Of a stretch of DNA of 64,000 bases, positions 8,166 through 16,818 are shown piece after piece. The stretch covers positions 62,001 to 126,000 of the forward strand of contig NZ_BOPO01000055.1 of assembly GCF_017312725.1 (NCBI RefSeq), read 5' to 3'. The translations under genes were made by a program, and so were the position numbers. Origin of the DNA: Actinocatenispora comari (GTDB lineage: Bacteria; Actinomycetota; Actinomycetes; Mycobacteriales; Micromonosporaceae). How positions within the stretch are numbered: position 1 is the stretch's first letter; each line of letters opens with the position of its first letter. The notes below the pieces were generated by a model. It was not told where the DNA came from and did no database searches. It was given only the letters and a program-made list of their open reading frames with translations.

Positions 8166-9677
8166 ATGAAGCACCTCAAGAGCCTGCGCGAGTTCGTCGA
8201 CGAACTGGCGAGGATCGGTGACCTGCAGCAGATCGAGCAGGAGGTCGACTGGAACCTGGAGGCCGGAGCGGTGCTGCGCCGCTGCTACGACCTGCAGGCG
8301 CCCGCGCCGCTGTTCACCAACCTGACCGGGTACGGCGACACCGGGTTCCGGCTGCTCGGCGCTCCCGGCGCGCTGTCGGCGTCCGGCTTCCCGTTCGCCC
8401 GGATCGCGCTGGCGCTCGGGTTGCCGGCGTCGGCCACCGGTCAGCAGATCGTCGAGACGCTGGTCGCGGCGCGGGGCAGGCCGGGGATCCCGCCCGTGCG
8501 GGTACCGAGGGAGCAGGCGGCCTGCAAGCAGAACGTCATGCTCGGCGCGGACGTCGACCTGTACGCGTTCCCGACGCCGCTGGTGCACGGCAACGACGGC
8601 GGCCGCTACATTCAGACCTACGGGATGAACATCGTCAGGACGCCGGACGGGTCGTGGACCAACTGGTCGATCAACCGGATGATGATCTCCGATCGCAACA
8701 CCTTGGCGTGCCTGATCCCGGCACCGCAGCACCTGGGCATCATCCGGCAGCAGTGGATCGAGCGCGGCGAGCCGATGCCGATCGCGCTGGCCATCGGGGT
8801 CGAGCCGGGCCTGCCGTGGGTCGGCGGGATGCCGCTGCCCGAAGGCGCGGACGAGTCGCACTTCCTCGGCGCGCTGTTCGGCGAGGGCATCGAGGTCGTA
8901 CCGGCCGAGACGGTCGACCTGCTGGTCCCGGCCACCGCCGAGATCGTGGTCGAGGGCCACGTTGCGCTGCCGGACGAGACCGCGATGGAGGGCCCGTTCA
9001 ACGAGTTTCCCGGCTACAACGCCATCGAGGCGTCCCCCAAGGCGGTGTTCCACGTCTCGGCGATCACTTACCGGGACGGCGCGATCCAGCCGGTCGTCGC
9101 GGCCGGGCCGCCGGTGGAGGAGGACCACACCATCATCGGCACCACCTCCGCCGCCGAGATCCTGTACCTGCTGCGCGAGGCCGGCCTGCCGATCTCGTCG
9201 GCCTGGTACAACTTCGAGGCCGCGGTGCACTGGCTGACCCTTGCGGTGCGACAGGACTGGCACGAGACCACCGGGCTGGGCTCGCACGAGCTGGCCGAGC
9301 GCATCGCCGCGGTCATCTTCCACGGCAAGCCGTCGGTCAACGCGCCGAAGATCCTGCTGGTCGAGGACGACGTCGACATCACCGACCTCGCGCAGGTGGT
9401 GTGGGCGTTCGCCACCCGGTCGCACCCGGACGTCGAGCGCGGGGAGTTCCACTACCCGCCGGCGGTCAGCGACCAGCTCGCCGTGTATCTGACCGCGGAG
9501 GAGTCCCGCACGTTCATGGCCGGCAAGGTGATCTACAACTGCCTGCTCGCCGACCTGTACCCGGTCGGGAAGCGACCGGTCAAGGGCAGCTTCGAGAACG
9601 GCTGGCCCACCGAGATCCAGCAACGCGTCCTGGACAACTGGACCAGCTACGGTTTCCCGGCGCCGGGAAACCGTTGA
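8166..9677 (+). CDS. UbiD-family prenyl-FMN-dependent decarboxylase
   Basis: 503 residues, the size of 4-hydroxybenzoate/vanillate/ferulate-type UbiD enzymes. The prFMN-binding region IQTYGMNIVRTPDGSWTNWS is followed by the conserved MEGPFNEFPGYN segment containing the active-site acid. The C-terminus has the family block LVEDDVDITDLAQVVWAFAT. It reversibly (de)carboxylates aromatic or alpha,beta-unsaturated acids. The start has a GAGAGGAA ribosome-binding site 16 bp after ubiX. The operon context suggests a hydroxylated aromatic acid as substrate, but the sequence does not settle it. Confidence 0.92.
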   Translation: MKHLKSLREFVDELARIGDLQQIEQEVDWNLEAGAVLRRCYDLQAPAPLFTNLTGYGDTGFRLLGAPGALSASGFPFARIALALGLPASATGQQIVETLVAARGRPGIPPVRVPREQAACKQNVMLGADVDLYAFPTPLVHGNDGGRYIQTYGMNIVRTPDGSWTNWSINRMMISDRNTLACLIPAPQHLGIIRQQWIERGEPMPIALAIGVEPGLPWVGGMPLPEGADESHFLGALFGEGIEVVPAETVDLLVPATAEIVVEGHVALPDETAMEGPFNEFPGYNAIEASPKAVFHVSAITYRDGAIQPVVAAGPPVEEDHTIIGTTSAAEILYLLREAGLPISSAWYNFEAAVHWLTLAVRQDWHETTGLGSHELAERIAAVIFHGKPSVNAPKILLVEDDVDITDLAQVVWAFATRSHPDVERGEFHYPPAVSDQLAVYLTAEESRTFMAGKVIYNCLLADLYPVGKRPVKGSFENGWPTEIQQRVLDNWTSYGFPAPGNR

Positions 9678-9678
9678 C

Positions 9679-9825
9679 GTGGGCCAAGACCGTACACCTG
9701 CGCACGATGGCGGTGTGCCGCAGCCGGCGGGCCGCCGGCGGTTCGTCGCCGGTGATCCGTTCGTCCGCGACGGGACGGTGGTCGAGCACCGCATCCGCGC
9801 CTGGGCCACCATGTTCGCCCGCTGA
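9679..9825 (+). pseudogene. YCII-like C-terminal remnant
   Basis: A 48-codon reading frame starts one base after the UbiD stop (GTG 9679). Its second half, RRRFVAGDPFVRDGTVVEHR followed by IRAWATMF, matches the characteristic C-terminal strand-helix-strand of YciI/YCII-domain proteins (GDPFV...W), but the first about 50 residues of the domain, including its conserved His-Asp region, are missing. It is best read as the relic of a small enzyme that once ended this operon, or a very short derived protein. Confidence 0.4.
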
Positions 9826-9952
9826 CGGGTACGTGGCGAGGCACGCGCTCGCTGCCGCGCCCGACCGTGAGACGAGGTCGCCCGATCCGGCCGGATCGGG
9901 CGGCTGGTGCGGGCCGGACCGGAACTCGAGTGCCGGTGCGGGAGTCGGCGGC

Positions 9953-9958
9953 TACGAT
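9953..9958 (+). promoter_or_regulatory. -10 box of the ABC-F attenuator transcript
   Basis: TACGAT (TANNNT type) ends 6 bp before the ATG at 9965, so the transcript would start at or next to that ATG and the leader peptide would be read from a leaderless mRNA. No convincing -35 hexamer is seen, which would suit activator dependence. Confidence 0.5.
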
Positions 9959-9964
9959 CGGCGC

Positions 9965-9988
9965 ATGGCTACGCCTCGTGTTTCCTAG
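9965..9988 (+). CDS. Seven-residue leader peptide MATPRVS of the ABC-F gene
   Basis: ATG to TAG encodes MATPRVS. It ends three bases before the 5' arm of an intrinsic terminator that precedes the ABC-F gene. Stalling of a drug-bound ribosome here would cover the terminator's 5' arm, the arrangement known for antibiotic-responsive leaders of ABC-F and erm genes. The peptide has no other predicted function. Confidence 0.65.
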   Translation: MATPRVS

Positions 9989-9990
9989 GT

Positions 9991-10033
9991 GAGGACCCAC
10001 TTCCGGGCTAGAAGTGTGTCCTTTCTCCTTTTC
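9991..10033 (+). terminator. Attenuator: intrinsic terminator in the ABC-F leader
   Basis: AGGACCCACTTC (9992-10003), loop CGGGCTA, GAAGTGTGTCCT (10011-10022) form a 12-bp stem with a single mismatch, closed further by a G-T pair, followed directly by a T-rich run (TTCTCCTTTT, 10023-10032). A true T-tract is rare in this GC-rich DNA. The hairpin lies between the leader peptide and the ABC-F start, where premature termination would silence the gene without drug. Confidence 0.8.
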
Positions 10034-10046
10034 GAGGCGTATCAAC

Positions 10047-11654
10047 ATGATCACCGTTCGCGATATCGAGCTGCGGGTGGGTGCCCGCCTGCTGCTGTCC
10101 GACCTCTCCTTCACCGTTTCGCCCGGCGACCGCATCGGCCTGGTCGGCCGGAACGGAGCCGGCAAGACCACCCTGCTGAACGCGCTGGCCGGGCGCGTCC
10201 GGCCCGCTTCCGGGTCGCTGACCCGTACCGGTCAGATCGGCCATCTCGCCCAGGATTCCCGCGCCGCCGATCCGACCGTCACGGTGACGGATCGGATCCT
10301 GTCGGCCCGGGGCCTGGACCAGGCGGTACGCCGGCTGCGCGCGGCCGAGGCCGCGATGGCCGAGGCCGGTGACCATGCGGGTGCGCTCGCGCGGGCGATG
10401 TCCGCGTACGCGCGGGCGGAGACGGCCTTCCAGGCCGGCGGCGGGTACGCCGCCGAGTCGGAGGCGGCCCGCATCGCCGCCGGGCTCGGACTGCCCGAGG
10501 CGACGCTGGCCCGGCCGCTCGGTCACCTGTCCGGTGGCCAGCGGCGCCGGGTGGAACTGGCCCGGATCCTGTTCGGCGGGCGTGACCGGGTGCTGCTGCT
10601 GGACGAGCCGACCAACCACCTGGACGTCGACTCGGTCGGCTGGTTGCGCACGTTCCTGCAGGCACACGAGGGCGGCCTGATGATCATCAGCCACGACGAC
10701 GGCCTGCTGGCTCAGACCGTGAACCGGGTCTTCCACCTCGACGCCACCCGGGCGGCGATCGACATCCACAACACCGACTGGTCGACGTACCTGGCCCAGC
10801 GGGAGTCGGCCGCGCGGCGCCGCGAGCGGGAACGGGCCAACACCGAGCGCAAGGCGGCGTCCCTGCACGCCCAGGCGGACCGGATGAAGGCGCGGTCGGC
10901 GACCGCGGTGACGGCGCGCAGCATGAGCCGCCGCGCCGACCGCATGCTCGCCGCGCTGGAGCCGGCGCGGCGCCGGGAGAGAACCGCGCGGATCCGGCTG
11001 CCCGAACCGGCGCCGTGCGGCCGGATGCCGCTGGGCGCGGTCTCGCTGAGCAGGTCGTACGACGGCCACCGGGTCCTCGACGGCGTCGATCTCGCGGTGG
11101 ACCGGGGAAGCCGGATGGTGGTCCTGGGCCTCAACGGCGCCGGCAAGACCACCCTGCTGCGCATCCTCGCCGGCGTGGACCGGCCGGACTCCGGACGGGT
11201 GGTCGCCGGGCACGGGCTTCGCGTGGGCTACTTCGCGCAGGAGCACGACACCCTCGACCCGGCCCGTACCGTCCGGCAGAACCTTGCGGACGCCGCGCCG
11301 CACCTCACCGACGGCGAGGCCCGGCAGGTACTGGGCGCGTTCCTGTTCTCCGGCGACGATGCGGACAAGCCGGCCGGGGTGCTCTCCGGCGGGGAGAAGA
11401 CCCGCCTGGCGTTGGCGGGGCTGGTCCACTCCGGGGCCAACGTGCTGTTGCTGGACGAGCCGACGAACAACCTCGACCCCGCCTCCCGGGACGAGGTGCT
11501 GGCCGCCGTCGGCTCCTACCCCGGCGCGATCGTGATGGTCACGCACGACGAGGGTGCCCTCGACGCGTTGCGGCCCGACCGGGTGCTGTTCCTCCCCGAC
11601 GCCGAGGAGGACCTCTGGAAGGACGGCTACCGCGACCTCGTCGCCCTGTCCTGA
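10047..11654 (+). CDS. ABC-F ATPase, antibiotic resistance (ribosomal protection) type
   Basis: 535 residues with two ABC domains on one chain and no membrane segments. Domain 1 has Walker A GRNGAGKTT, signature LSGGQRRRVELAR and Walker B LLLDEPTNHLD; domain 2 has GLNGAGKTT, LSGGEKTRLALAG and LLLDEPTNNLD. A charged linker (residues about 235-320) separates them, the part that reaches toward the peptidyl transferase centre in ABC-F proteins. Members displace macrolides, lincosamides, streptogramins or pleuromutilins from the ribosome. ATG 10047 follows GAGGCG. Its leader holds a mini-ORF and terminator, supporting a drug-induced resistance role; the drug class is not deducible. Confidence 0.88.
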   Translation: MITVRDIELRVGARLLLSDLSFTVSPGDRIGLVGRNGAGKTTLLNALAGRVRPASGSLTRTGQIGHLAQDSRAADPTVTVTDRILSARGLDQAVRRLRAAEAAMAEAGDHAGALARAMSAYARAETAFQAGGGYAAESEAARIAAGLGLPEATLARPLGHLSGGQRRRVELARILFGGRDRVLLLDEPTNHLDVDSVGWLRTFLQAHEGGLMIISHDDGLLAQTVNRVFHLDATRAAIDIHNTDWSTYLAQRESAARRRERERANTERKAASLHAQADRMKARSATAVTARSMSRRADRMLAALEPARRRERTARIRLPEPAPCGRMPLGAVSLSRSYDGHRVLDGVDLAVDRGSRMVVLGLNGAGKTTLLRILAGVDRPDSGRVVAGHGLRVGYFAQEHDTLDPARTVRQNLADAAPHLTDGEARQVLGAFLFSGDDADKPAGVLSGGEKTRLALAGLVHSGANVLLLDEPTNNLDPASRDEVLAAVGSYPGAIVMVTHDEGALDALRPDRVLFLPDAEEDLWKDGYRDLVALS

Positions 11655-11762
11655 CCAGACGAGGCGCCCGTCCGCCGTCGGCACCAGCCGCGGAACCCGG
11701 GAACCCCGCCGCGGTCGGTGCGTTCGGCCGGCGCGCACGCGTACGGGTCGGCCCGACTTCCG

Positions 11763-11804
11763 CGGTGCCGGCCCGGTCGCCGCGGGGCGGCCGGGCCGGC
11801 ACCG
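11763..11804. terminator. Hairpin between abc-F and coxG-like genes
   Basis: CGGTGCCGGCCCGG (11763-11776) pairs perfectly with CCGGGCCGGCACCG (11791-11804) across a 14-nt loop. It lies 4 bp beyond the coxG-like stop and in the 153-bp convergent gap after the ABC-F gene, so it can end both transcripts. Confidence 0.65.
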
Positions 11805-11807
11805 GCG

Positions 11808-12485
11808 TCAGCGGGTGGCGCGGCGGCGCAGCCGGCAGACGGCGGTGGCGACGAGCGCACCGGCCGCGAAGGCCAGCGCGTAGCCGGCGGCGCGGCGGAC
11901 CAGTTCCTGCGCCCCGGTGACCTCGAGCAGGTCGATCGGCGTCGCCTCGTCCGACACCGTCGTCGTCTCGGGCGACGGCGAGGTGACCGCGGTCGGCGTC
12001 CCGGCCGGTGCCTCGGTTGCCGCCGGCTCCTCCGGCGGCGCCGGCGGCCGCAACTGCCTGCCGAGGCAGTCCGCGAACTGGTCCAGCAGCCGGGTGCTCA
12101 CGTCGCCGAGCATGCCCCGGCCGAACTGCGCCGGGCGGCCGGTGACGGTCAGGTCGGTGGCCACATCGACGCGGGTACCGTCGCCGTCGGCCGCCAGCGT
12201 GGCGGTGATGGTCGCGGTGGCCGTGCCCGGCCCCCGGGTCTCCCGGCCGGATGCCTCCACCACCACCCGGTGCGCCGCCTCGTCCCGCTCCCGGATGTGC
12301 CCGGACCCCTTGTACGTCAACGAGATCGGGCCCAGCTTGACCTTGACCGTACCGGTGAAGTCGTCGCCGTCGACGCCGGTCAGGGTGGCGCCCGGCAGGC
12401 ACGGCGCGATCGCGGGCAGGTCGAGCAGCCGGGTCCACGCCTCGTCGACCGGGGCCGGCACGGTGAACGTGTTGGTCAGTTCCAT
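11808..12485 (-). CDS. CoxG-like SRPBCC protein with C-terminal membrane anchor
   Basis: 225 residues. The N-terminal about 150 residues are a START/SRPBCC fold of the CO dehydrogenase subunit G family (MELTNTFTVPAPVDEAWTRL, IAPCLPGATL, DLTVTGRPAQFGRGM). A Pro/Thr/Glu-rich linker follows, then a terminal hydrophobic helix YALAFAAGALVATAVC with a basic tail, suggesting attachment to the inner face of the membrane. CoxG is thought to help recruit the molybdenum enzyme to the membrane. It is 2 bp downstream of coxM in the same operon. Confidence 0.87.
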   Translation of the reverse strand: MELTNTFTVPAPVDEAWTRLLDLPAIAPCLPGATLTGVDGDDFTGTVKVKLGPISLTYKGSGHIRERDEAAHRVVVEASGRETRGPGTATATITATLAADGDGTRVDVATDLTVTGRPAQFGRGMLGDVSTRLLDQFADCLGRQLRPPAPPEEPAATEAPAGTPTAVTSPSPETTTVSDEATPIDLLEVTGAQELVRRAAGYALAFAAGALVATAVCRLRRRATR

Positions 12486-12487
12486 CG

Positions 12488-13339
12488 TCACGCTCCGGCC
12501 GCGGCGGTCAGGGCCCGGCGGGTCAACACCCGGGCCAGGTGGGCGCGGTAGTCGGCGGCGCCGTTCACGTCGTCCGGCGGTTCGGTGCCCTCGTCGGCGT
12601 GCCCGGCGGCGGCGGTGATCGCGCCGCTGTCCCCGTCGGTACCGGTGAGGGCCTGCTCGACCGCGGTCGCCCGCACCGGCCGGCTGGCCATGCTGGTCAG
12701 CGCGACCCGGGTGTCGGCGACACCGCCGTCGGCCCGGCGCACCAGCGCGGCGACGGCGACGACCGCCCACGCCTGCGCCATCCGGCTGAACTTCTCGTAC
12801 CGGTAGCCCCACCCGGCGGTGTCCGGGACGCGGACCTCGGCGAGGATCTCGTCCGGCGCCAGCGCGGTGGTCAGGTAGTCGACGAAGAAGTCGGCGGCGG
12901 GGATCTCCCGCCGGCCGCCCGGCCCGACCGCGACCATGGTCGCCGACAGCGCCAGCGCCACCGCGGGCAGGTCACCGGCCGGGTCGGCGTGCGACAGCGA
13001 ACCGCCGAACGTACCCAGGTGACGCACCTGCCGGTCGCCGACGGTCGCGGTGGCCGCGGCGATCAGCGGGGCGTGCTCCGCGACCCGCCGGTCGTGCAGG
13101 ATCTCGGCGTGCGTGGTCATCGCGCCGATGACCAGTTCGCCGTCGGCGACCCGGACGCCGTGCAGCGACTCGACGTCGCGCAGGTCGACCAGGGTGCTGG
13201 GCGCGGCCAGGCGCAGCCGCAGCACCGGCAGCAGGCTCTGCCCGCCGGCGAGCACCTTGGCGTCCGGGTCGGCGGCCAGCACCGCCACCGCGTCCTCCAC
13301 TGTGGACGGTCGGGTGTACTCGAACGCGACCGGGATCAT
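12488..13339 (-). CDS. CoxM-like FAD-binding subunit of molybdenum hydroxylase
   Basis: 283 residues, normal for the medium subunit of CO dehydrogenase/xanthine-oxidase-type enzymes. FAD-binding motifs are visible at AGGQSLLPVLRLR (residues about 32-44) and the TIGG-like GTFGGSLSHADPAGDLPA (about 110-127). It passes electrons from the 2Fe-2S subunit to quinone or another acceptor. The ATG at 13339 overlaps the end of coxL by 4 nt. Confidence 0.92.
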   Translation of the reverse strand: MIPVAFEYTRPSTVEDAVAVLAADPDAKVLAGGQSLLPVLRLRLAAPSTLVDLRDVESLHGVRVADGELVIGAMTTHAEILHDRRVAEHAPLIAAATATVGDRQVRHLGTFGGSLSHADPAGDLPAVALALSATMVAVGPGGRREIPAADFFVDYLTTALAPDEILAEVRVPDTAGWGYRYEKFSRMAQAWAVVAVAALVRRADGGVADTRVALTSMASRPVRATAVEQALTGTDGDSGAITAAAGHADEGTEPPDDVNGAADYRAHLARVLTRRALTAAAGA

Positions 13340-15699
13340 GCCGCACCTCCCTGCGCCTCGTGCAGCGCCCGCCAGACGTTCTCCGGCGTGCACGGCATCG
13401 GTACGTCCACCACCCCGAACGGCCGCAACGCATCCACCACCGCGTTGACCACCGCCGGGGTGGAGGCGATCGTGCCGGCCTCGCCGACCCCCTTGACCCC
13501 CAACGGGTTCGTCGTCGACGGCGTCTCGGTGCGGTCGAGCACGAACGAGGGCAGGTCGGCCGCGGTCGGCGGGGTGTAGTCGACCATCGTGCCGGTGGTC
13601 AGGTTGCCGTCCGCGTCGTACCGGGCGACCTCGTGCAGCGCCTGCGCGATGCCCTGCGCCAGCCCGCCGTGCACCTGGCCCTCGACGATCATCGGGTTGA
13701 CCACCTTGCCGACGTCGTCGACCGCCACGTAGCTGCGGATCTCGACCCGGCCGGTCTCGGTGTCCACCTCGACCGCGCACAGGTGCGTACCGTGCGGGAA
13801 GGAGAAGTCGTCCGGCTCCAGCACGAAGTCGGCCGACAGGGTCGGCTCCATCCCGTCCGGCATCGAGTGCGCGGCGAACGCGGCGAACGCGACCTCCTGG
13901 ATCGACTTCGCCGCGCCGGGCGTGCCGCGGACCGCGAAGTTGCCGCCGGAGAACTCCAGGTCGTCCTCGGACACCTCCAGCAGGTGCGCGGCGAGCGTCT
14001 TCGCCTTGCCCAGCACCCGTTGCGCGGCCCGCCACACCGCGACCCCGCCCACCGCGAGCGACCGCGACCCGTACGTGTCGAGCCCGGCCGGCGCGGCCGC
14101 CGTGTCGCCGTGGATCACCTCGACGTCGTCGAACGGTACGCCCAGGGTGTCGGCGACCAGCTGGCTGAACGTGGTGACGTGGCCCTGCCCGTGCGGGCTG
14201 GTGCCGATCACCGCCTCCACCTTGCCGGTCGGCAGCACCCGTACCGTGGCCGCCTCCCAGCCGCCGCCGGCGTAGCCGCGCTCGCCGAGCCAGCGCGACG
14301 GGGCGAGCCCGCACATCTCGGTGTAGGTGGACACCCCGATGCCCAGCTGCACCGGGTCGTGCTCCTCGCGCCGGCGGGCCTGCTCGGCGCGCAGCCCGTC
14401 GTAGTCGAACAGCTCGGTGGCCCGCGCCGTCGCCGCCTCGTAGTTGCCCGAGTCGTAGGTCAGCCCGGCGATCTGGGTGTACGGGAACTCCTCGTGCCCG
14501 ATCCAGTTGCGCCGCCGCATCTCCAGCGGGTCGACATGCAGCTCGGCGGCCAGCTCGTCGAGCATCCGCTCGATCGCGAACGTGGCCTCCGGCCGCCCGG
14601 CACCCCGGTACGCGTCGGTCGGCGTCTTGTCGGTGAACACGCCGACGCAGCCGAACCGGTACGCGTCCATCTTGTAGATGCCCGGGAACATCGCCCGGCC
14701 CAGCAGCGGGATCGCCGGCGTCAGCAGCTGCAGGTACGCACCCATGTCGGCGAGCAGGTCGACCCGCAGGCCGCGGATGCGGCCGTCGGCGTCGGCGGCG
14801 AGCTCCAGGTCCTGGATCTGGTCGCGGCCGTGCACGGTCGCCTGGAACGCCTCGCTGCGCGTCTCGGTCCACTTCACCGGCCGGCCCAGCTTCTTCGCCA
14901 GCGTGAACGCCAGCAGCTCCTCGGCGTAGATGTCCAGCTTCGAGCCGAACCCGCCGCCGACGTCCGGTGCGATCACCCGGATCCGCGACTCCGGTACCCC
15001 ACTGAGCATCGCCAGGAACAGCCGGACGAAGTGCGGGATCTGCGTCGACGACCAGACGGTGTACTCGCCGGCCGCCGGCACCGGCGCCACCAGCACCGAC
15101 CGCGGCTCCATCGCGCACGCCACCAGCCGCTGCTGCACGAACCGGCGGCGGATGCGTACCGGGGCGTCGGCGAACGCCGCGTCGAGGTCGCCGAACGTGT
15201 CGGCGTAGCGGAAGCACACGTTGGTACCGGCGTCGGTGTGCACCAGCGGCGAGCCGTCGGCCATCGCCTGCTCCATGTCGAGTACCACCGGCAGCGGCTC
15301 GTAGTCGACCTCGATGGCGTCGAGCGCGTCGACCGCGTGCGCCCGAGTGTCGGCGACCACCACCGCGATCGCGTCCCCCGCGTAGCGGGCCTCGTCGACG
15401 GCCAGCGGCTTGTGCTCGGGCGCCACCCAGTCCGGGGTGACCTGCCATGCGGACGGCAGGCCGGCCAGCTCGTCGGCCAGGTCCGCGCCGCTGTAGGCGG
15501 CGACGACGCCGGGCTCGTCCCGGGCCGCCGAGACGTCGACCCGGATCCGGGCGTGCGCCATCGGGCTGCGCAGCAGCGCCGCGTGCACGGTACCGGGCAG
15601 CTGGATGTTGTCGGTCCAGGTCGTCTGGCCGGTGATCAGGTGCGCGTCCTCCTTGCGCCGTCGGGCGGCGCCGACCTCCTGCTCCTGTGTCGTGCTCAT
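13336..15699 (-). CDS. Form II CoxL-like molybdenum-binding large subunit
   Basis: 787 residues, the catalytic subunit holding the molybdopterin cytosine dinucleotide cofactor. About residue 360 it reads AYRGAGRPEA, the signature of form II (the form I, proven CO-oxidising, signature is AYxCSFR). The true substrate may therefore be an aldehyde, purine or other heterocycle rather than CO. The C-terminal GVKGVGEAGTIASTPAVVNA contains the conserved catalytic GEAG glutamate. Start ATG 15699 has GGAGG 7 bp upstream; a longer frame to 15786 overlaps coxS and lacks support. It lies 76 bp after coxS. Confidence 0.93.
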   Translation of the reverse strand: MSTTQEQEVGAARRRKEDAHLITGQTTWTDNIQLPGTVHAALLRSPMAHARIRVDVSAARDEPGVVAAYSGADLADELAGLPSAWQVTPDWVAPEHKPLAVDEARYAGDAIAVVVADTRAHAVDALDAIEVDYEPLPVVLDMEQAMADGSPLVHTDAGTNVCFRYADTFGDLDAAFADAPVRIRRRFVQQRLVACAMEPRSVLVAPVPAAGEYTVWSSTQIPHFVRLFLAMLSGVPESRIRVIAPDVGGGFGSKLDIYAEELLAFTLAKKLGRPVKWTETRSEAFQATVHGRDQIQDLELAADADGRIRGLRVDLLADMGAYLQLLTPAIPLLGRAMFPGIYKMDAYRFGCVGVFTDKTPTDAYRGAGRPEATFAIERMLDELAAELHVDPLEMRRRNWIGHEEFPYTQIAGLTYDSGNYEAATARATELFDYDGLRAEQARRREEHDPVQLGIGVSTYTEMCGLAPSRWLGERGYAGGGWEAATVRVLPTGKVEAVIGTSPHGQGHVTTFSQLVADTLGVPFDDVEVIHGDTAAAPAGLDTYGSRSLAVGGVAVWRAAQRVLGKAKTLAAHLLEVSEDDLEFSGGNFAVRGTPGAAKSIQEVAFAAFAAHSMPDGMEPTLSADFVLEPDDFSFPHGTHLCAVEVDTETGRVEIRSYVAVDDVGKVVNPMIVEGQVHGGLAQGIAQALHEVARYDADGNLTTGTMVDYTPPTAADLPSFVLDRTETPSTTNPLGVKGVGEAGTIASTPAVVNAVVDALRPFGVVDVPMPCTPENVWRALHEAQGGAA

Positions 15700-15775
15700 G
15701 CCCGGCCTCCGCTTCGCCCCAGCCGGCCGTGAGGCACGGCCGGGCCGTACCCGTGATTCGCTCGCTGCCGCTCGC

Positions 15776-16246
15776 TCATGACGCACCCCGCATCTCGGCC
15801 GCCGCGTCCCGCACCGCCGCCACGATGTTCTGGTACCCGGTGCACCGGCAGAGGTTGCCTTCCAGCCCCTCGCGCACCTGCTGCTCGCTCGGGTCGGCGA
15901 CCTCGCCGACCAGGTCGACGGCGGCCATGATCATGCCGGGCGTGCAGTAGCCGCACTGCAGGGCGTGGTGCTCGTGGAACGCCTTCTGCATCGGGTGCAG
16001 CTCGCCGTTGGCGAGCCCCTGGATGGTGGTCACCTCGGCGCCGTCGGCCTGCACCGCGAGCAGCGCGCAGCTCTTGACCGCCCGGCCGTCGACCAGCACG
16101 GTGCACGCGCCGCAGTTGCTCGTGTCGCAGCCGACCGGGGTACCGGTGCGGCCTCGCTGCTCTCGCAGGTACTGCACCAGCAGCGTTCTCGGTTCGATCT
16201 CGTCGACGGCTTCGGTACCGTCGACGCTCACGCTGATCCGGGTCAT
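15776..16246 (-). CDS. CoxS-like 2Fe-2S subunit of molybdenum hydroxylase
   Basis: 156 residues. The plant-type ferredoxin cluster binds through [16 protein letters not shown] and the downstream Cys, and the second cluster through [10 protein letters not shown] and [10 protein letters not shown]. It relays electrons from the Mo centre to the FAD subunit. It is the first gene of the S-L-M-G operon; ATG 16246 has a GGGAGGG ribosome-binding site. The order S-L-M-G differs from the classical M-S-L order. Confidence 0.94.
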   Translation of the reverse strand: MTRISVSVDGTEAVDEIEPRTLLVQYLREQRGRTGTPVGCDTSNCGACTVLVDGRAVKSCALLAVQADGAEVTTIQGLANGELHPMQKAFHEHHALQCGYCTPGMIMAAVDLVGEVADPSEQQVREGLEGNLCRCTGYQNIVAAVRDAAAEMRGAS

Positions 16247-16818
16247 CGGCCCTCCCGACTTCGGGTCAGCTCCGGTCGCCGTCCGCCGGAGCCGGCCGGC
16301 CTCGAGGCCCTGACCGGACCTCATCGCACCCCGCACCGCGCCGGTCGGGGTTACCTCCAGACGGTACGTATCCAGTTGATCGCGTAGCGCCCGATCGCGC
16401 AAGGTCGGCCCGAACAGCGGTCGCACACCACGGGATGTTCCTTGTGGCATGGAGTAGGGCGGCTGCTGCCTGAGCGGCGCGACCAGAATGCATGTTCCGA
16501 CGAACGAGCGGCTGACGCAGCGTGCTGCGCATTGGCGGCAGACGCCCGGTCCTCTTGCCCGCGCCAGTGACCAGTGACTGGTGAACCGAACAGCCAGCCG
16601 CTGAGCGACGGCCAGCGTTACCCAGGCGAGTACCCCTGGTGGTGGCTTCGAGTGCTCCCCAGCGGTGCCGGCGCGGGATCACCGGGCTGGCTGGGCCGTA
16701 GGCCATCCGCAAACCGTGGGCATGGGGAGACCGCATCGTGAACCTCCGACGCCGCCGGCGGCCTCCTCCTTCAGGAGGATGCCCGCAGAACGTACACGTT
16801 CTACACTTGCCACGTGGT
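16247..16818. other. Intergenic region between coxS and a toxin-antitoxin pair
   Basis: This 572-bp stretch holds no convincing gene and has weaker third-position GC bias than its surroundings. It includes a perfect ACCAGTGACTGGT inverted repeat at about 16570-16582 and a tight TCCTCCT-TC-AGGAGGA hairpin at 16764-16779. TACACT at 16802-16807 is a likely -10 box for the toxin gene. The coxS promoter must lie at its left side. The lower bias and the toxin-antitoxin pair next door suggest acquired DNA inside a once continuous cox locus. Confidence 0.4.

Noticed and set aside
13360-15732. Plus-strand 790-codon frame opposite coxL
   Set aside because: Shadow of the molybdenum subunit gene; no domain and no start signals.
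16764-16779. TCCTCCT-TC-AGGAGGA hairpin as a relic of an IS605 right end
   Set aside because: No GGATGTCAA-type end, no transposase remnant nearby, and a two-base loop; resemblance to 58702-58723 is superficial.
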